64,000 nucleotides of DNA from Luzula sylvatica (taxonomy: Eukaryota; Streptophyta; Magnoliopsida; Poales; Juncaceae). This document shows, piece after piece, positions 22,864 to 35,123 of this stretch. The notes below the pieces were generated by a model, which was given only the letters and a program-made list of their open reading frames with translations, ran no database searches and had not been told where the DNA came from. Every line of letters begins with the position of its first letter. Position 1 is the stretch's first letter. The position numbers were made by a program, and so were the translations under genes. Location: NCBI GenBank assembly GCA_946800325.1, contig OX326959.1, forward strand, positions 40,352,908-40,416,907, written 5' to 3'.

Positions 22864-24062
22864 GGGACTTTGGGTAGGTTTTAATTTTATTAGTATGAAG
22901 TTTCCTCCGTTGACTTGAAAATAGTTCGATTATATATAAAATGAATTAAGAGCGGAAAATACGTGGAATAAACTAGGCAAAATTGGAGGAAAATACTAGT
23001 GAAAATGGATGGTAAGTTAAAGAGTTTTAAAGGGTAATGCATTCCTTTACTTATTGCCCAAGTAGAGACTATATAATAGTTTATTCGTTATAAGGACATG
23101 CAAACTAATTAACAGACTACTGTGGATTAATCCGACAACTATCTTAATCAGCGATTTACTGTGGCAGAAATATAATGGCCTATTATATACTCCATATGCA
23201 TATAGTCGGAATTTATATGGTCATTTAAAGTTTAAACTCAATTAGATTCATATCGTTTAAATTCATGAAAATAATAGACATGATACAACAAGTAAAGTTT
23301 AAATTCAATTAGGTTAATGTCCATTTTGGATAAAATCAACTTAATTAATGTCGGGTAAAATTAGATGACATTTAATTTTATCAAGTTAGAGAACTAATCA
23401 GGATTTTAGATTGCACAAGATGAAAACTTGAAAGTCAAATTAATCAAGGATTAGAAGTTCCAAATTTTCTTGATTAATTAGATTCATTTTAGTTTAATAT
23501 TTTAAATACTTTATATCGATCGATAAAAAAAATACTTTATATCGAATCTGGCTAAATAGATAACCACATCGCAAATGCCACATAAATTCCAGGAAGTTTC
23601 TTAGTTGAATTGAGGAAATCAATTAAATCAGCTCTATTTATCCGAGTGCAAAAGAACTTAAAAATATTATTTTTTGTTTCTTTTATAATATATATATGAG
23701 TTTAGTAAAATCCAGCTACTCAATGTAGCTGGCTTAATAAAAATAGCATGAAGAGAAAATACGTGTTCGATATATAATTCATGATTATCGAATTTATTTA
23801 AAAATAAAATAAAGGAAAAAACGTGTTTGGTTTTTTTCAGTATAGTCCTGGACTCTTGTGAACTTTCATTAGTAGTCACATAAGTTCCAAGCATTTTCTT
23901 ATACGCAAACTCCATATAACCGCCTTATACAGCTTTACAAAAGCCCTTATATTTATATATACTATATGTCCTTTCAACTCCCAACTCCACAACTAAGAAA
24001 ATATTAATCCTTCAAACCCTAAAACCGCAAACAAATATTAATCCTAAGCCTCAAAAGGGATC
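22864..24062. other. divergent intergenic region beta-2 / gamma-2
   Basis: Counterpart of 13301-14500. It contains the gamma TATA-like box at 23950-23962. The 82-codon minus frame at 23667-23915 is kept only by the recent duplication, and I do not call it a gene. Confidence 0.45.
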
Positions 24063-24287
24063 ATGTCTTCTCCTGATTACCCAAAACCCCTTAAAAAGCG
24101 GCACCCTGCTTGCCCAGGCGAGGAACGGTGCACATTTTCAAGCTGTTCTCATAGACGATCCTCAAACACTACAAGATTCTCACATTATTATTGTCACGAG
24201 TTTGGGATCCATCGTGATCGTCCCATAAATCATCATTCCCACTTGCAATGGCGTCGGCGTTTCATGTTGTACTTTAATATTCTATGA
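24063..24287 (+). CDS. gamma-2: small Cys-rich HPACPG-motif protein
   Basis: A 74-residue product of unrecognised family. It starts M-S-S-P-D-Y-P with the motif HPACPGEERCTFSSCSH at residues 14-30. It differs from gamma-1 by glutamate for lysine and by serine for the cysteine before the histidine. The His/Arg-rich tail is unchanged. The TATA-like box is at 23950-23962, and a short GAA run follows the stop. Confidence 0.6.
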   Translation: MSSPDYPKPLKKRHPACPGEERCTFSSCSHRRSSNTTRFSHYYCHEFGIHRDRPINHHSHLQWRRRFMLYFNIL

Positions 24288-24617
24288 GAAGAAGAAGAAG
24301 AAGAGATAAATAATATAAGTTTCTGTATTAGTTAGATTTTTTGTTATCACTGATATGTGTATAGGCATGGAAAATATTTTGGCAAAAAAGAAAATAAAAA
24401 AATAAGAATATTTTGTAAAAGATTTTGTTATATCAAATGATATCTTTAATTTCATTTATATACTTATGGAGATTACTGATTATCTCATGTTTTTGAAAAT
24501 TATTATGGCCCATACATATATTATGAATGTTTAAGGACAATTGGTCTTTTGGAAAACATTTGGGAACCCCTTATTTTTTAGTGAAAGAGTCGAAATTTCT
24601 TAATAAGACATTAATAC

Positions 24618-24860
24618 ATGGGCTACAATGAACAGAAGAAAATAAACCATTTTTCCTACATAAAAAATTCCTTCAAAATATCTTGTCCAGGCGAGGAACG
24701 GTGCACATTTTCAAGCTGTTATCATAGACGATCCTCAAACACTACAAGATTCTCACATTATTATTGTCACGAGTTTGGGATCCATCGTGATCGTCCCATA
24801 AATCATCATTACCACTTGCAAAGGCGTCGGCCCTTCATGTTGTACTTTTATATTTTATGA
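24618..24860 (+). pseudogene. gamma-2-prime: tandem gamma copy lacking its 5' end
   Basis: Same structure and same predicted 80-codon frame as 15068-15310: motif from C-P-G-E-E-R-C on, with the start and K-R-H-P-A replaced. The tandem duplication therefore predates the split of units 1, 2 and 3. Confidence 0.6.
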
Positions 24861-24917
24861 GAAGAAGAAGAAGAAGAAGAAGAAGAAGAAGAGATAAATA
24901 TTATAAGCTTCTTTATT

Positions 24918-25764
24918 ATTGCCACGATTCTCCGGATTTGCGATTTCTTTCCATCAAAGCCAAGACGGTGAAACCCCAGACGCTGAGACTCCACACAAGT
25001 CCAAGATGAGACGAAATCCACGGCGGCCAGGTATGCCGTTCTTCCTCATTTTTTGCAGATTTCTTTACCTCTTTTTTTTTTCTTTTTTTGTTCTTTTTTC
25101 ATGAGATTTTGAAGATTATGTTCATCCGTGGTTTATTTTCTTGATTATGTGGTTTATTTTCGTTAATAAGGCTTTTAAAATCTGTTAGCGTTTCCAATCT
25201 GTTTCAAATGCTCGATTTTCGAATGTAATCTTGACTGTTTCTCCCGTATTAATCGACATATCCGACTAAATCTGGATTTTCGGTATTTTTACCTGATTTT
25301 TGGACTTGGTTTTACTAAATCTGCAGTAAATCTGTTTTGCCCAATTTGGATGATTTTTGTTATTACTAATTTGAAATGATCAGCTATGATTTGAGTTGTA
25401 AATCATGGTCGACTTCAGTGACTTGCTTTTTTGAGTTGTAAAATCATTGCTAAAATAAAATTCGAGCAGAATTGTTTTCAACTTCTTTATGATTTTTCGT
25501 TCATTGGTATTTCTCCTTAAAGTTAGTATCTTTAGTGGCAATTGTTAGTTAATTCTTTAACTTGATCTTTTTGTGTGAATTGTATATGTTTTGTTAAATT
25601 TATACTTTCTAATTTGAATTCCCCTCTTTGCTGCAGAGTTCAACAAATCTTTTGAATCCAGGTAAAATTATAAATCTTTTTCTTCCTCTATTCCTTACCA
25701 ATTTTTGATAGTCCAACTTTTAGTGAATTCTTTACTGATAGAGAACAGAAACAACATTTTTCAA
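24918..25764 (+). pseudogene. internal piece of the calmodulin-like gene, unit 2
   Basis: Counterpart of about 17263-18112, starting inside the first exon at TTGCCACGATTCTCCGG. It lacks the promoter and the EF-hand exons. It is truncated on the left by the unit 2 deletion and on the right by CACTA sequence at the same join as in unit 1. Confidence 0.5.
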
Positions 25765-27045
25765 CGTCGGCAGTTATCACCGGCGGTGCACTTATCACCG
25801 GCGGTATTCTTATTTTCAACGTCGGCAGTAATCACCGGCGGTTAACTTATCACCGGCGGTAATCTTATTTTCAACGTCGGCATTATGACCAGCGGTACTA
25901 TTATCACCGGCGGTATTTTTCTTTCAACTTCGAGTATTATCACCGACGGGGATTTTTCATTCAACTAGCGAAAATGTAGAATCGATATGTTTAATATTAA
26001 TATTATGATTAATATTAATTATTATTATGAAAATATGATGTTGATTATTATAAGTATCATTATTATGATTATTATGATTATTATTATGATGATTGTTTAT
26101 TATTATGATTATTGTATGATTTTCATTATTATTATTATGAGGCTTCTAGCGAAAATGTAGAATCGATATGTTTAATATTAATATTATGATTAATATTAAT
26201 TATTATTATGAAAATATGATTATGATTATTATAAGTATCATTATTATGATTATTATGATTATTATTATTATGATTGTTTATTATTATGATTATTGTATGA
26301 TTTTCATTATTATTATTATGAGGCTTCTAGCGAAAATGTAGAATCGATATGTTTAATATTAATTATTATTATGAAAATATGATGATGATTATTATAAGTA
26401 TTATTATGATTATTATTGTTTATTATTATGATTTTCATTATTATTATTACGAGGCTTCTAGCGAAAATGTAGAATCGATATGTTTAATATTATATTATGA
26501 TTAATATTAATTATTATTATGAAAATATGATGATGATTATTATAAGTATTATTATTATGATTATTGTATGATTTTCATTATTATTATTATTTTCATTATT
26601 TTTCTGATAATTATTAATATTCTGTGATTTTCAGTGGGGGTATTAATTTTCAGTGGCGGTACCGCCGGTAAAACAAAGCATTCAGGAGAAGTTTTAGCTT
26701 TTCAATGGCGGTACCGCCGGTGAAAGTATTCAGTGGGGGTAAATATTTTCAATGGCGGTACCGCCGGTGAAAGTTAAATAATCAGCGGGGGTTGCTTGTT
26801 TCAAAGGCGGTACCGCCGGTAAAAGAAGTGTTGTGCAAATATTTTCTCTTTCAAGGGCGGTACCGCCGGTGAAAGTATAATTTTCAGTGGGGGTGGTTTT
26901 TTTCAATGGGGGTACCGCCGGTGAAAGAAAGTCTTTGGAGAGGTTTTAGTTTTCAAGGGCGGTACCGCCACTGAAAATATTATTAGTGGGGGTACCCCCC
27001 GATAATAATATTTCCCCGCCGGTGATAGTGCTGTTTCTAGTAGTG
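25765..27045. mobile_element. CACTA-type transposon fragment with intact right terminus
   Basis: Same subterminal words and 181/181/131-bp internal periods as 18113-19194, but continuing to a true end. Read from the outside on the minus strand, the end is CACTACTAGAAACAGCACTA at 27045, followed inward by TCACCGGCGG. CACTAC termini with ACCGGCGGT-type subterminal repeats are characteristic of plant CACTA (En/Spm) elements. The next bases, ATT, match 6103-6105 of the flanking repeat and fit a 3-bp target duplication whose other half is outside or lost. The left terminus and transposase are absent. Confidence 0.75.
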
Positions 27046-28382
27046 ATTTCGACGATCGGAGAGAGTAATTGTTGGAGTGTAGAAACTTTTTTCTAACTGT
27101 TCAAGTAATTATTGTAATATTTAGAGATTATTTTATCAATGACCACATAATCAAGTTGGTTGAGTGCTTAGCACAAATAACACTACATGTTGGAAAGGTT
27201 GTGGATTCGAGTCCCGACGACATCAATATAAAAATAGAAACATATAATGACCGCTATTCCTAATCCAATATATATAAAAACAGATATAAAATACAAAATA
27301 CAAGTAAGTACAAATACAAATAACAATAAAAAATACGAATACAAGTACGAATGTCCAGGACAATTACGAAACACAAATACAAATGCCAACAAGAATACAG
27401 ACTACAAAAATGAAATGTTAATATGTATACGAATACAAACACGAACACGAACACGAACACGAACATAGCACGAACATGAATACTAATACAATTATGAATT
27501 AAGAATTATGAATAACGAATAACGAATAACGAATTACGAAATATAAAATCGCACGAATACAAATACGAAATATGAATAGTAATACGAATTCGCCTATATG
27601 AATAATACATGAATACAAATACACGAATACGAATAGATGAACATGAATGCGAGTATGAATACAAAATACGAATATGGAATACTAATACAAATATAGATAA
27701 GAATACAAACAATTCGATACATTTCGGAAATGAGGAAATTTTAATTACAACACACAACTTGATTGCCCAGTAAAAAACAATTGCACGCGATATTAAACGA
27801 TAACACCCATTTCCGAACACAACAATTAGAGAGAAACCCAAAAAGTTTCCTCGAATACTACAAATAAGTTACAAGCAAAAATAAAAATATGAATATGAAT
27901 ACATGACTACGAATAATACAAAGGATGTGAATGTGAATTCGCAGGCACAAATGCGAATAAAAATTTGAAAAATAAATAAACATAAAATAAAATACAGATA
28001 CGAAATAAGAAATGTGAATTACAAAATACAAGCACAAACACAAACACTAAATACGAACGAGGAAACGAAAAACCAATACAAGTACGAAATATAACACGAA
28101 TGCGAATAAAATCACAGATACGAATACGATTATGAAATATTTTTGTAATATCAACTTTAATGTTCATAAAATATGATGTTTATTAGATGTCGTGATTATA
28201 TCCTAAAACATGTAGTGATTCATGACAGAAATACTCATCGAAAACATGAAAGAAGTAAACTTTCTTTTTACGACGAACCCGCGCAATAGCGCGAGTACCA
28301 CGCTAGTATGCAATAAACTACTATACATACGCGCATGACACCTAACCCTTATAATTAAATGAGTGGTGATGCATGTCCTCCT
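27046..28382. repeat. partial copy of 6103-7428
   Basis: Follows the CACTA end directly. Contains the AATACGAA-type array and the Helitron-like 3' end (CTAG at 28303-28306). It is interrupted at 28382 by the copia element and continues after it at 36958. The three copies of this tract (6103, 27046, 62849) differ by scattered substitutions. Confidence 0.9.
28281..28306 (+). mobile_element. Helitron-like 3' terminus, second copy
   Basis: The same CGCGC/GCGCG hairpin and CTAG-T ending as at 7323-7351. Confidence 0.55.
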
Positions 28383-29357
28383 TGTTGGGTATCGGCGTCA
28401 CTACCGAGCCCCGCGCAGCGGATTGTGAGGCCCGGTCCGACCCGATCCCGAGGACCACATCAACGACCCGAAAGTACGAATCATGAAATGCATCTAACCT
28501 ATGAAATTAACGCTTAATTCATAGAGAATCATACCGCGTGAAATTGATCACGGAGACAGGTTGACTCTATTAGCTGCTGCTTGCTTCGCTCTTTGCTTCG
28601 ATCCCGGCGACACACACGTCCCACGCCCGCGTGATTCGACACCTTGTTCGAAGCTCCTATTTGTCGTATACAACCGGAATTTATCCGATTCGTCTTCGAC
28701 CTTGCTCGACTTAGCTCTCGTTAGATCACAGTCCAGAATCTCAGTTGAGATTCCTCTACTCGTATCCACCTCGAGCTTGCGTCTTTCGGTTGCGGCGAAT
28801 TCCCCTAAAATTCCCGCAAGCTTGCTTAAATCTAATCTCTATTCTCCACTAACTTGTCTCACAAGTTCTCTCTATTCTCTACTAGAATTAGGTCTAGCAG
28901 CCAGAGAGAGAGAGGAAGAAGAATCCACAGATCTTATATTAATCTGAGAGTTAATGGTGTATTAATGAGTATCAGAAACTGCTAATCCAGAATTCGGATC
29001 ACTGTGCGTCATGACGCACGATATGGTGCGTCATGACGCACAAGTCACATTTACTTGGATATAGCCGTTACACAGTGTACCGTCATGACGCACGATAACG
29101 TCCGTCATGACGCACCACTCATGTGTACCGTCATGACGCAAGATAACTTGCGTCATGACGCACTACTCACAGATTGGCTTTCTCAGAATTACTCTATTGT
29201 GCGTCATGACGCACAATTTGGTGCGTCATGACGCACCATGTAATTTCTGCCAGATTTGCATAATCTTATTATGCATCCAATCGTTCCGACGAACACGTAT
29301 GTTTGTCTACACTCATTTGTACATTCAACTAGTTGATCTGTAACTGTATTTCCTTCA
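28383..29357 (-). repeat. 3' LTR of the copia element
   Basis: 975 bp, TG...CA, matching 35978-36952 base for base except at 28778. It contains eight CGTCATGACG palindromes (29007-29233). A 128-codon plus-strand frame (28561-28947) is antisense to the element and is not called. Confidence 0.95.
29007..29233. promoter_or_regulatory. paired CGTCATGACG palindromes in the 3' LTR
   Basis: Eight copies arranged as four pairs. Within every pair the two cores start exactly 22 bp apart. Several extend to the 16-bp perfect palindrome GTGCGTCATGACGCAC. Each core is two TGACG pentamers tail to tail. TGACG is the core of sites bound by plant TGA-type bZIP proteins (established); use here is inference. 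Confidence 0.7.
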
Positions 29358-29372
29358 GTCTCCCACTCAGTT
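29358..29372 (-). promoter_or_regulatory. polypurine tract
   Basis: On the minus strand GAGTGGGAGAC runs directly into the 3' LTR, the expected position and composition of a copia second-strand primer. Confidence 0.7.
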
Positions 29373-30469
29373 CAAGATCCAACTAAAGAAAGTACTAGCG
29401 TACATCTCATGTACACATAACCTCAGAGATTGAAATTTAAGCCCGAAATAAGACAGCTCTATGTGTGACCGCGTAGGTTCGTATCAAGCAATGGTAGCAA
29501 ACTTATGCCCAAGTTTACGGGCTCATGAGAGGGATCTAGGAAGAAATCCATCATAGCTTTCCCACGTTGAAAACGAAAATGATTGTGATCATTTATACCC
29601 ATCTCGAACGGTGGTGTTTAGTTCTCTTGTTCACGATATCCGTCAATCAAAAGGCACGGTAATAGTCATCCTTATAATTTGATTGACTAAACTTATTGTC
29701 TCGATACCGAATTGAATCAACAAACACAATCGATATTAACAATTTAATATCATTGACTCTGGCCAGAGATTTCGTTGATCAATTCATCGATAGGCCTAAG
29801 GGATATCTCTTTCTCTCGAAAGGAACAATTTCTATCTTGATGACTCACATCAAATTCCGTGTTTCAGATAATACCCGATCATAATCCCATGACCATCCTG
29901 TTACATATGGTGGAAGATTATATCTAAGCGTTATGTTACGCACGAAAAAATGATCCATGATCATCTCAAGTGTGAAGAACTAAGACCCCATTCGTTACGA
30001 TTCCATCTACAATGACTAAACCATGTCATGGTATCGCACTTTTGATCAAGTCACAATATGCATAGCCTAATGCATATCCATATTCCCGATTTGACAAACT
30101 CTTTGTCCTATGATTAGCAAAACATAATCATCACCTCGGCGAATATGCTAGTGTACATGTTAGTCTATTATCTTATAATAGATATACTTATCACATAAGT
30201 ATCCTAATCATGACTAGGGACGTTTTTGAAATATAACTTTTGAAATGTGACGGTTTTACTTAGCATGATCACGTATCATGTAGACGCTCACACAAGTTAT
30301 AAATCAAGGTTCGTGTAATCATATTACACAACCACGCACAAGTTTTCATATAAGAGATAAATGCAAATGAAATATAAAATTTTTGAAATTGCATTAATAT
30401 AGCATAAAGTCTTGGGTGATACATCGTTTACAACAAATAACTCATCATAACAATTATTGTTTTAGATAA
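29373..30469 (-). other. 3' untranslated part of the copia element
   Basis: About 1.1 kb between the gag-pol stop and the polypurine tract. No extra coding frame was recognised on the element's sense strand. Confidence 0.6.
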
Positions 30470-33400
30470 CTACAAACCAACTTCCTCCTCTAGGTATCTC
30501 AAACCTATAGTTCTAGCATGACGATCATGCTTCGCAATTGGAAGAGGTTTCGTAAACGGATCTGCCACATTCTCGTCAGTATCAATCTTCAAAATCACAA
30601 CATCCTGCCTATGTAAAATCTCACGAATCAAGTGAAATTTACGCAATATGTGTTTGGAGCGATGATGCGATCTCGGTTCCTTGGCCTGTGCTATTGCTCC
30701 AGTGTTGTCACAATACACAGCCACGGGTTCCGAGATGCTCGGTACGACACCAAGTTCAGTCACGAACTTCTTGACCCAAACCGCCTCCTTTGCGGCTTCT
30801 GAAGCCGCGATGTATTCTGCTTCCGTCGTAGAGTCAGCAACTGTCGGTTGTTTGGAACTCTTCCATATAACCGCGCCACCATTCAAACAAAACACGTACC
30901 CACTTTGTGATCGAAAATCATCGGTACATGTTTGGAAACTGGCATCAGTGTAACCTGTTACAACCAATCCATTATCCTTGCCACCATACACTAAAAACTG
31001 ATCCTTAGTTCTTCGTAAGTACTTGAGGATAGTTTTCACGGCTTGCCAATGCGGATCACCTGGATTCGATTGGTAACGTGATAAGACGCTCAATGCATAC
31101 GATACGTCAGGTCTCGTACAGATCATGGCATACATGATAGATCCAACCGCCGAAGCGTATGGAACCTTATCCATGTTACTTTTCTCTTCGCTCGATGTCG
31201 GACATTGAGCTTTCGAAAAGTTTATACCACTCGACATGGGAAGAAACCCTTTCTTAGAGTTTTGCATGAAAAATCTTTTCAGCACCTTGTCGATGTACGT
31301 ACTCTGACTTAGGCCGAGGAGTCTCTTGGATCTATCTCTATAGATCCTCACGCCTAAAATATAGGCGGCCTCTCCTAAATCTTTCATAGCGAAACGAGTA
31401 TTCAAATACTTCTTAACATCCGATAACATCGGAATGTCGTTTCCTATGATTAATATATCGTCCACATAAAGAACAAGAAATACTACGCGGCTCCCACTAA
31501 CCTTCTTATATACACAAGGTTCTTCTTCGTTCTTGATAAAATCATACTCGCTTATGACTTCATCAAAACGAATATTCCAACTCCGAGAAGCTTGTTTCAG
31601 TCCATATATGGACCTTTGAAGCTTGCATACTCTATTAGGATTCTTTGGATCGATAAAACCTTCGGGTTGTGTCATGTACACATCCTCCGATAATTTCCCG
31701 TTAAGGAAAGCGGTTTTAACATCCATTTGCCATATCTCATAGTCATAATATGCGGCTATGGCAAGAATAATCCTTATAGACTTAAGCATGGCTACCGGCG
31801 AAAATGTTTCATCATAGTCAACACCATGAATTTGCTTGAAACCTTTCGCTACTAACCGTGCTTTGTAAGTATGCACATTCCCATCCATGTCGGTTTTCTT
31901 CTTAAAAACCCATTTACACCCGACGGGTTTAACCAAGGGTGGTGGATCAATCAAGTTCCAAACTTGATTATCATACATGGATTGGATCTCGGACTTCATG
32001 GCATCATGCCATTTGTCGGAATCTTCGCTCAACATAGCATCTTTGTAGGTTGTCGGCTCATCATCTATGAGTTCGACGTTGCCTTCATCAGTCACGATAA
32101 ATCCATATCGTACTGGTTCCAGCCGGGTCCTACTAGACCTACGAGGAGCACCTTGTGCTATTGGCTCGACATCCTCAACTATTGATGGATTCGGGTCAAC
32201 ATCCATCGGTTCAATGTTTATTTCTGAATCTCGAACCTCTTCGAGATCAATCTTACTCCCACTAGCTCGTTGAGATATAAAGTCCTCCTCCAAGAAGGTA
32301 CCTCTTCGAGCTACGAAAACCTTGTTTTCCTCGGGATTGTAGAAATAATATCCTTTAGTTTCCTTAGGATATCCTACAAATAAACATTTTTCAGATTTGG
32401 GTTCGAGTTTATCCGAAAACATTTTTCGAACATAAACATCACATCCCCAAATTCTAATAAAAGATAACACCGGAGGTTGTCCGGTCCACATCTCATATGG
32501 TGTCTTTTGAACCGATTTAGAAGGTAAGCGGTTTATTAGAAAAGCCGCTGTCTCAAGGGCATATCCCCAAAACGATTTTGGGAGACTAGTTTGACTCATC
32601 ATAGATCGAACCATATTCAATAAGGTCCGATTCCTCCTCTCGGACACGCCATTCCATTGAGGCGTTCCAGGTGGAGTCAATTGTGAAACGATTCCACAAT
32701 CTTTGAGATGATCTTCAAACTCATAGCTCAAATACTCGCCTCCTCGATCTGATCGAAGTGCTTTGATTGTCTTGCCAAGTTGATTTTGAACCTCATTCTG
32801 AAATTCTTTGAACTTTTCAAAAGATTCAGATTTGTTACGCATTAAGTAGATATACCCATATCTACTAAAATCATCCGTAAACGTTATGAAGTATCGATAA
32901 CCTCCTCTTGCCTCGGTACTCATTGGACCACATACATCAGAATGTATAAGTTCCAATAGTTCCTTGGACCTTTCTCCAACTTTTGAGAATGGTGCTTTTG
33001 TCATCTTGCCAAGTAAACAAGATTCGCATTGTCCATATGAATCAAATTCAAATGAATCCAAAAGTCCATCCTTATGGAGTTTTGAGATGCGCTTCTCGTT
33101 TATATGGCCAAGTCGACAATGCCAAAAGTAAGTTTTACTATCAACTTTAGGTTTAATCCGATTCGTGTTTATATTATAGATTGATTTATCATTTGTGTAA
33201 TTCATATCTAAAATGTAAAGACCATTTTCTAATAAAATATTTCCATAGAATAAATTATCTTTACAAATAGAAAATTCATTATTCTTAATAATAAATTCAT
33301 AACCATCATTAGCTAGTCTAGACACACTAATAATGTTCTTACACAAACTTGGAACAAAATAACAATTATTTAGTTCTAAAATAAATCCACTTGGTAAAGT

Positions 33401-34444
33401 AATAAAAATATCTCCGACGGCCAATGCAGCAACGCTTGCTCCATTCCCTACTCGAAAATCCACTTCACCGCGTGTTAACTTCCTTCTATTTTGAAGAACC
33501 TGCATATTTCGACAAATATGAGTTCCACAACCGGTATCTAATACCCAATTGTCCAAAATTGAAATGTTAACATCTATAATAGTCATACCTGCGGTTCCGG
33601 CTTCCAAAGCCTTCCCCTTGCTTTTCTTCACCTCCTCGAGGTAAATCTTGCAATTTCTCTTCCAATGCCCAGTCTTTTTGCAATGGAAGCAGGTGACATC
33701 CTCAGATTTCTCCTTTCCTTTAGTCTTCGGTTTGGACAACGACTTGCCCGCACCGCCCTTGGACTTTTGTTTCTTACGAATCCCACCTTGAATCATGAGG
33801 ACATCCCTAGCAACTCTTGCTTTGGGTTCCCCCGATGCCTTAAGCATCTCCGACTCAAAGTTCTTGAGCATCCCATGGAGCTCGGGAATCGTCTTGTTCA
33901 TCGAATGCATATGATAGTTCGTTACGAAAGTTGAGAAAATCGGTGGCAATGCACATAAGATCAAATCTTGTTGCATTATTGGTGACACCTTTTCTCCCAA
34001 TTTCTCGAGACGATCAATCAATGATTGTACCTTTAACACGTGAGTGCTAACCGAAGATCCGTTAGGCATCTTACAGTTAACCAACTCCTTTAACGTATTG
34101 AACCTTTCAATACGTTCTTGCTCTTGGAACATTTCCTTGAGCGTCGCGTTAATCTCGTACGCATCCGAATCCTCGAATTGCTTCTGCAAATTCGCGTCCA
34201 TACATGCCAACATGAGGCACGTCACGTCATTTGACTCCTTCTTAAGTTTGTCAAATGCCGCCTTTTCTTCGGGCGAAGCGTTCTCGTCAGGAGTAACCAT
34301 CTTCGTGTCTAACACGTGACTTTTGCACTCTTGCCTAAGAACAATTCTTAGGTTACGGTGCCAGTCAAGATAGTTCTTGCCGACTAGCTTCTCCCTCTCC
34401 AATACCGATCTAATCGACATTGAGTTGGTGTTGCTTGATGTCAT
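30470..34444 (-). CDS. copia Gag-Pol polyprotein (1,324 aa)
   Basis: A single uninterrupted frame. Domain order is typical of Ty1/copia. Gag comes first, with a zinc knuckle CFHCKKTGHWKRNC at 252-265 (C-x2-C-x4-H-x4-C). The aspartic protease active site is DTG at 303-305. The integrase zinc-binding residues are H442, H447, C473 and C476, and its catalytic triad D503, D566 and E602 shows the usual 35-residue last gap. Reverse transcriptase follows, with D908 and YVDD at 993-996. RNase H carries D1167, E1208/E1210 and D1246. The product copies the element RNA into DNA and integrates it. The start lies after a 1.5-kb leader and is the first Met of the frame. No stop or frameshift is present, so it looks competent. 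The length is normal for the family. Confidence 0.97.
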   Translation of the reverse strand: MTSSNTNSMSIRSVLEREKLVGKNYLDWHRNLRIVLRQECKSHVLDTKMVTPDENASPEEKAAFDKLKKESNDVTCLMLACMDANLQKQFEDSDAYEINATLKEMFQEQERIERFNTLKELVNCKMPNGSSVSTHVLKVQSLIDRLEKLGEKVSPIMQQDLILCALPPIFSTFVTNYHMHSMNKTIPELHGMLKNFESEMLKASGEPKARVARDVLMIQGGIRKKQKSKGGAGKSLSKPKTKGKEKSEDVTCFHCKKTGHWKRNCKIYLEEVKKSKGKALEAGTAGMTIIDVNISILDNWVLDTGCGTHICRNMQVLQNRRKLTRGEVDFRVGNGASVAALAVGDIFITLPSGFILELNNCYFVPSLCKNIISVSRLANDGYEFIIKNNEFSICKDNLFYGNILLENGLYILDMNYTNDKSIYNINTNRIKPKVDSKTYFWHCRLGHINEKRISKLHKDGLLDSFEFDSYGQCESCLLGKMTKAPFSKVGERSKELLELIHSDVCGPMSTEARGGYRYFITFTDDFSRYGYIYLMRNKSESFEKFKEFQNEVQNQLGKTIKALRSDRGGEYLSYEFEDHLKDCGIVSQLTPPGTPQWNGVSERRNRTLLNMVRSMMSQTSLPKSFWGYALETAAFLINRLPSKSVQKTPYEMWTGQPPVLSFIRIWGCDVYVRKMFSDKLEPKSEKCLFVGYPKETKGYYFYNPEENKVFVARRGTFLEEDFISQRASGSKIDLEEVRDSEINIEPMDVDPNPSIVEDVEPIAQGAPRRSSRTRLEPVRYGFIVTDEGNVELIDDEPTTYKDAMLSEDSDKWHDAMKSEIQSMYDNQVWNLIDPPPLVKPVGCKWVFKKKTDMDGNVHTYKARLVAKGFKQIHGVDYDETFSPVAMLKSIRIILAIAAYYDYEIWQMDVKTAFLNGKLSEDVYMTQPEGFIDPKNPNRVCKLQRSIYGLKQASRSWNIRFDEVISEYDFIKNEEEPCVYKKVSGSRVVFLVLYVDDILIIGNDIPMLSDVKKYLNTRFAMKDLGEAAYILGVRIYRDRSKRLLGLSQSTYIDKVLKRFFMQNSKKGFLPMSSGINFSKAQCPTSSEEKSNMDKVPYASAVGSIMYAMICTRPDVSYALSVLSRYQSNPGDPHWQAVKTILKYLRRTKDQFLVYGGKDNGLVVTGYTDASFQTCTDDFRSQSGYVFCLNGGAVIWKSSKQPTVADSTTEAEYIAASEAAKEAVWVKKFVTELGVVPSISEPVAVYCDNTGAIAQAKEPRSHHRSKHILRKFHLIREILHRQDVVILKIDTDENVADPFTKPLPIAKHDRHARTIGLRYLEEEVGL

Positions 34445-35123
34445 GATTGCTACAACGAAAAATACTTTAAAATGAGATTGATACTGATATGTGCGAACTT
34501 ATGCTATATGCTTATATGATGATATGAAATATGTTACTTTTATCAAATCAATAACCCTAATATTGATTCGGGATTTTAAATCCAATAACACTTCAAGACC
34601 CATATTTCATGATCCTCCCACAAGTGACTTTGGCCGACAAATGGGATCTCACTATTTAGGTAGGATAAATCCAATCGCATCAAATACGACTCTTGACTTT
34701 TTATAGGATTTCGGTATCGAATCATATCATATATGATTCAAATTCCGTTTGTGCATCCTAACTATGCCCCGAACCCCAATCGGATTGGCTTGGACGGTTA
34801 AGTCACAACCATGATCACATATCGTTCAATTGAACTACAAATGCGCCCGACTTTGGCCTGAACCCGCATTTGTCCCCAATTAACGCTTGCCTCTCACGTT
34901 GATACATACAACAATGCACGCCCGACTTTGGCCTGAAACCGTGCAAGGTGTGATGACCAACCTCGGAGGTTGTGAACATGGAAGGCATTCATGACTTAAG
35001 TATTATGCAGGGATTTATGTGATATAATCTAATTATATCAATAAGCAAGTATATCATGATGAATGAACATAATTAATAATGATTAGAACCATAATTAAAT
35101 AAATCAGGAAAAATTACACTGTG

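Larger units (their letters stand above)
19233..24917. repeat. core unit copy 2, first part
   Basis: Collinear with 9011 to about 15350 of unit 1. It starts without the 7352-9010 part and ends where the 15350- to 17262-equivalent has been lost at a junction sharing TTATT. It has a single alpha copy, without the local duplication seen in unit 1. Confidence 0.9.

Noticed and set aside
28561..28947. 128-codon plus-strand frame in both LTRs
   Set aside because: Antisense to the copia element, in a GC-richer LTR part, with no recognisable domain. Present twice only because LTRs are duplicates.
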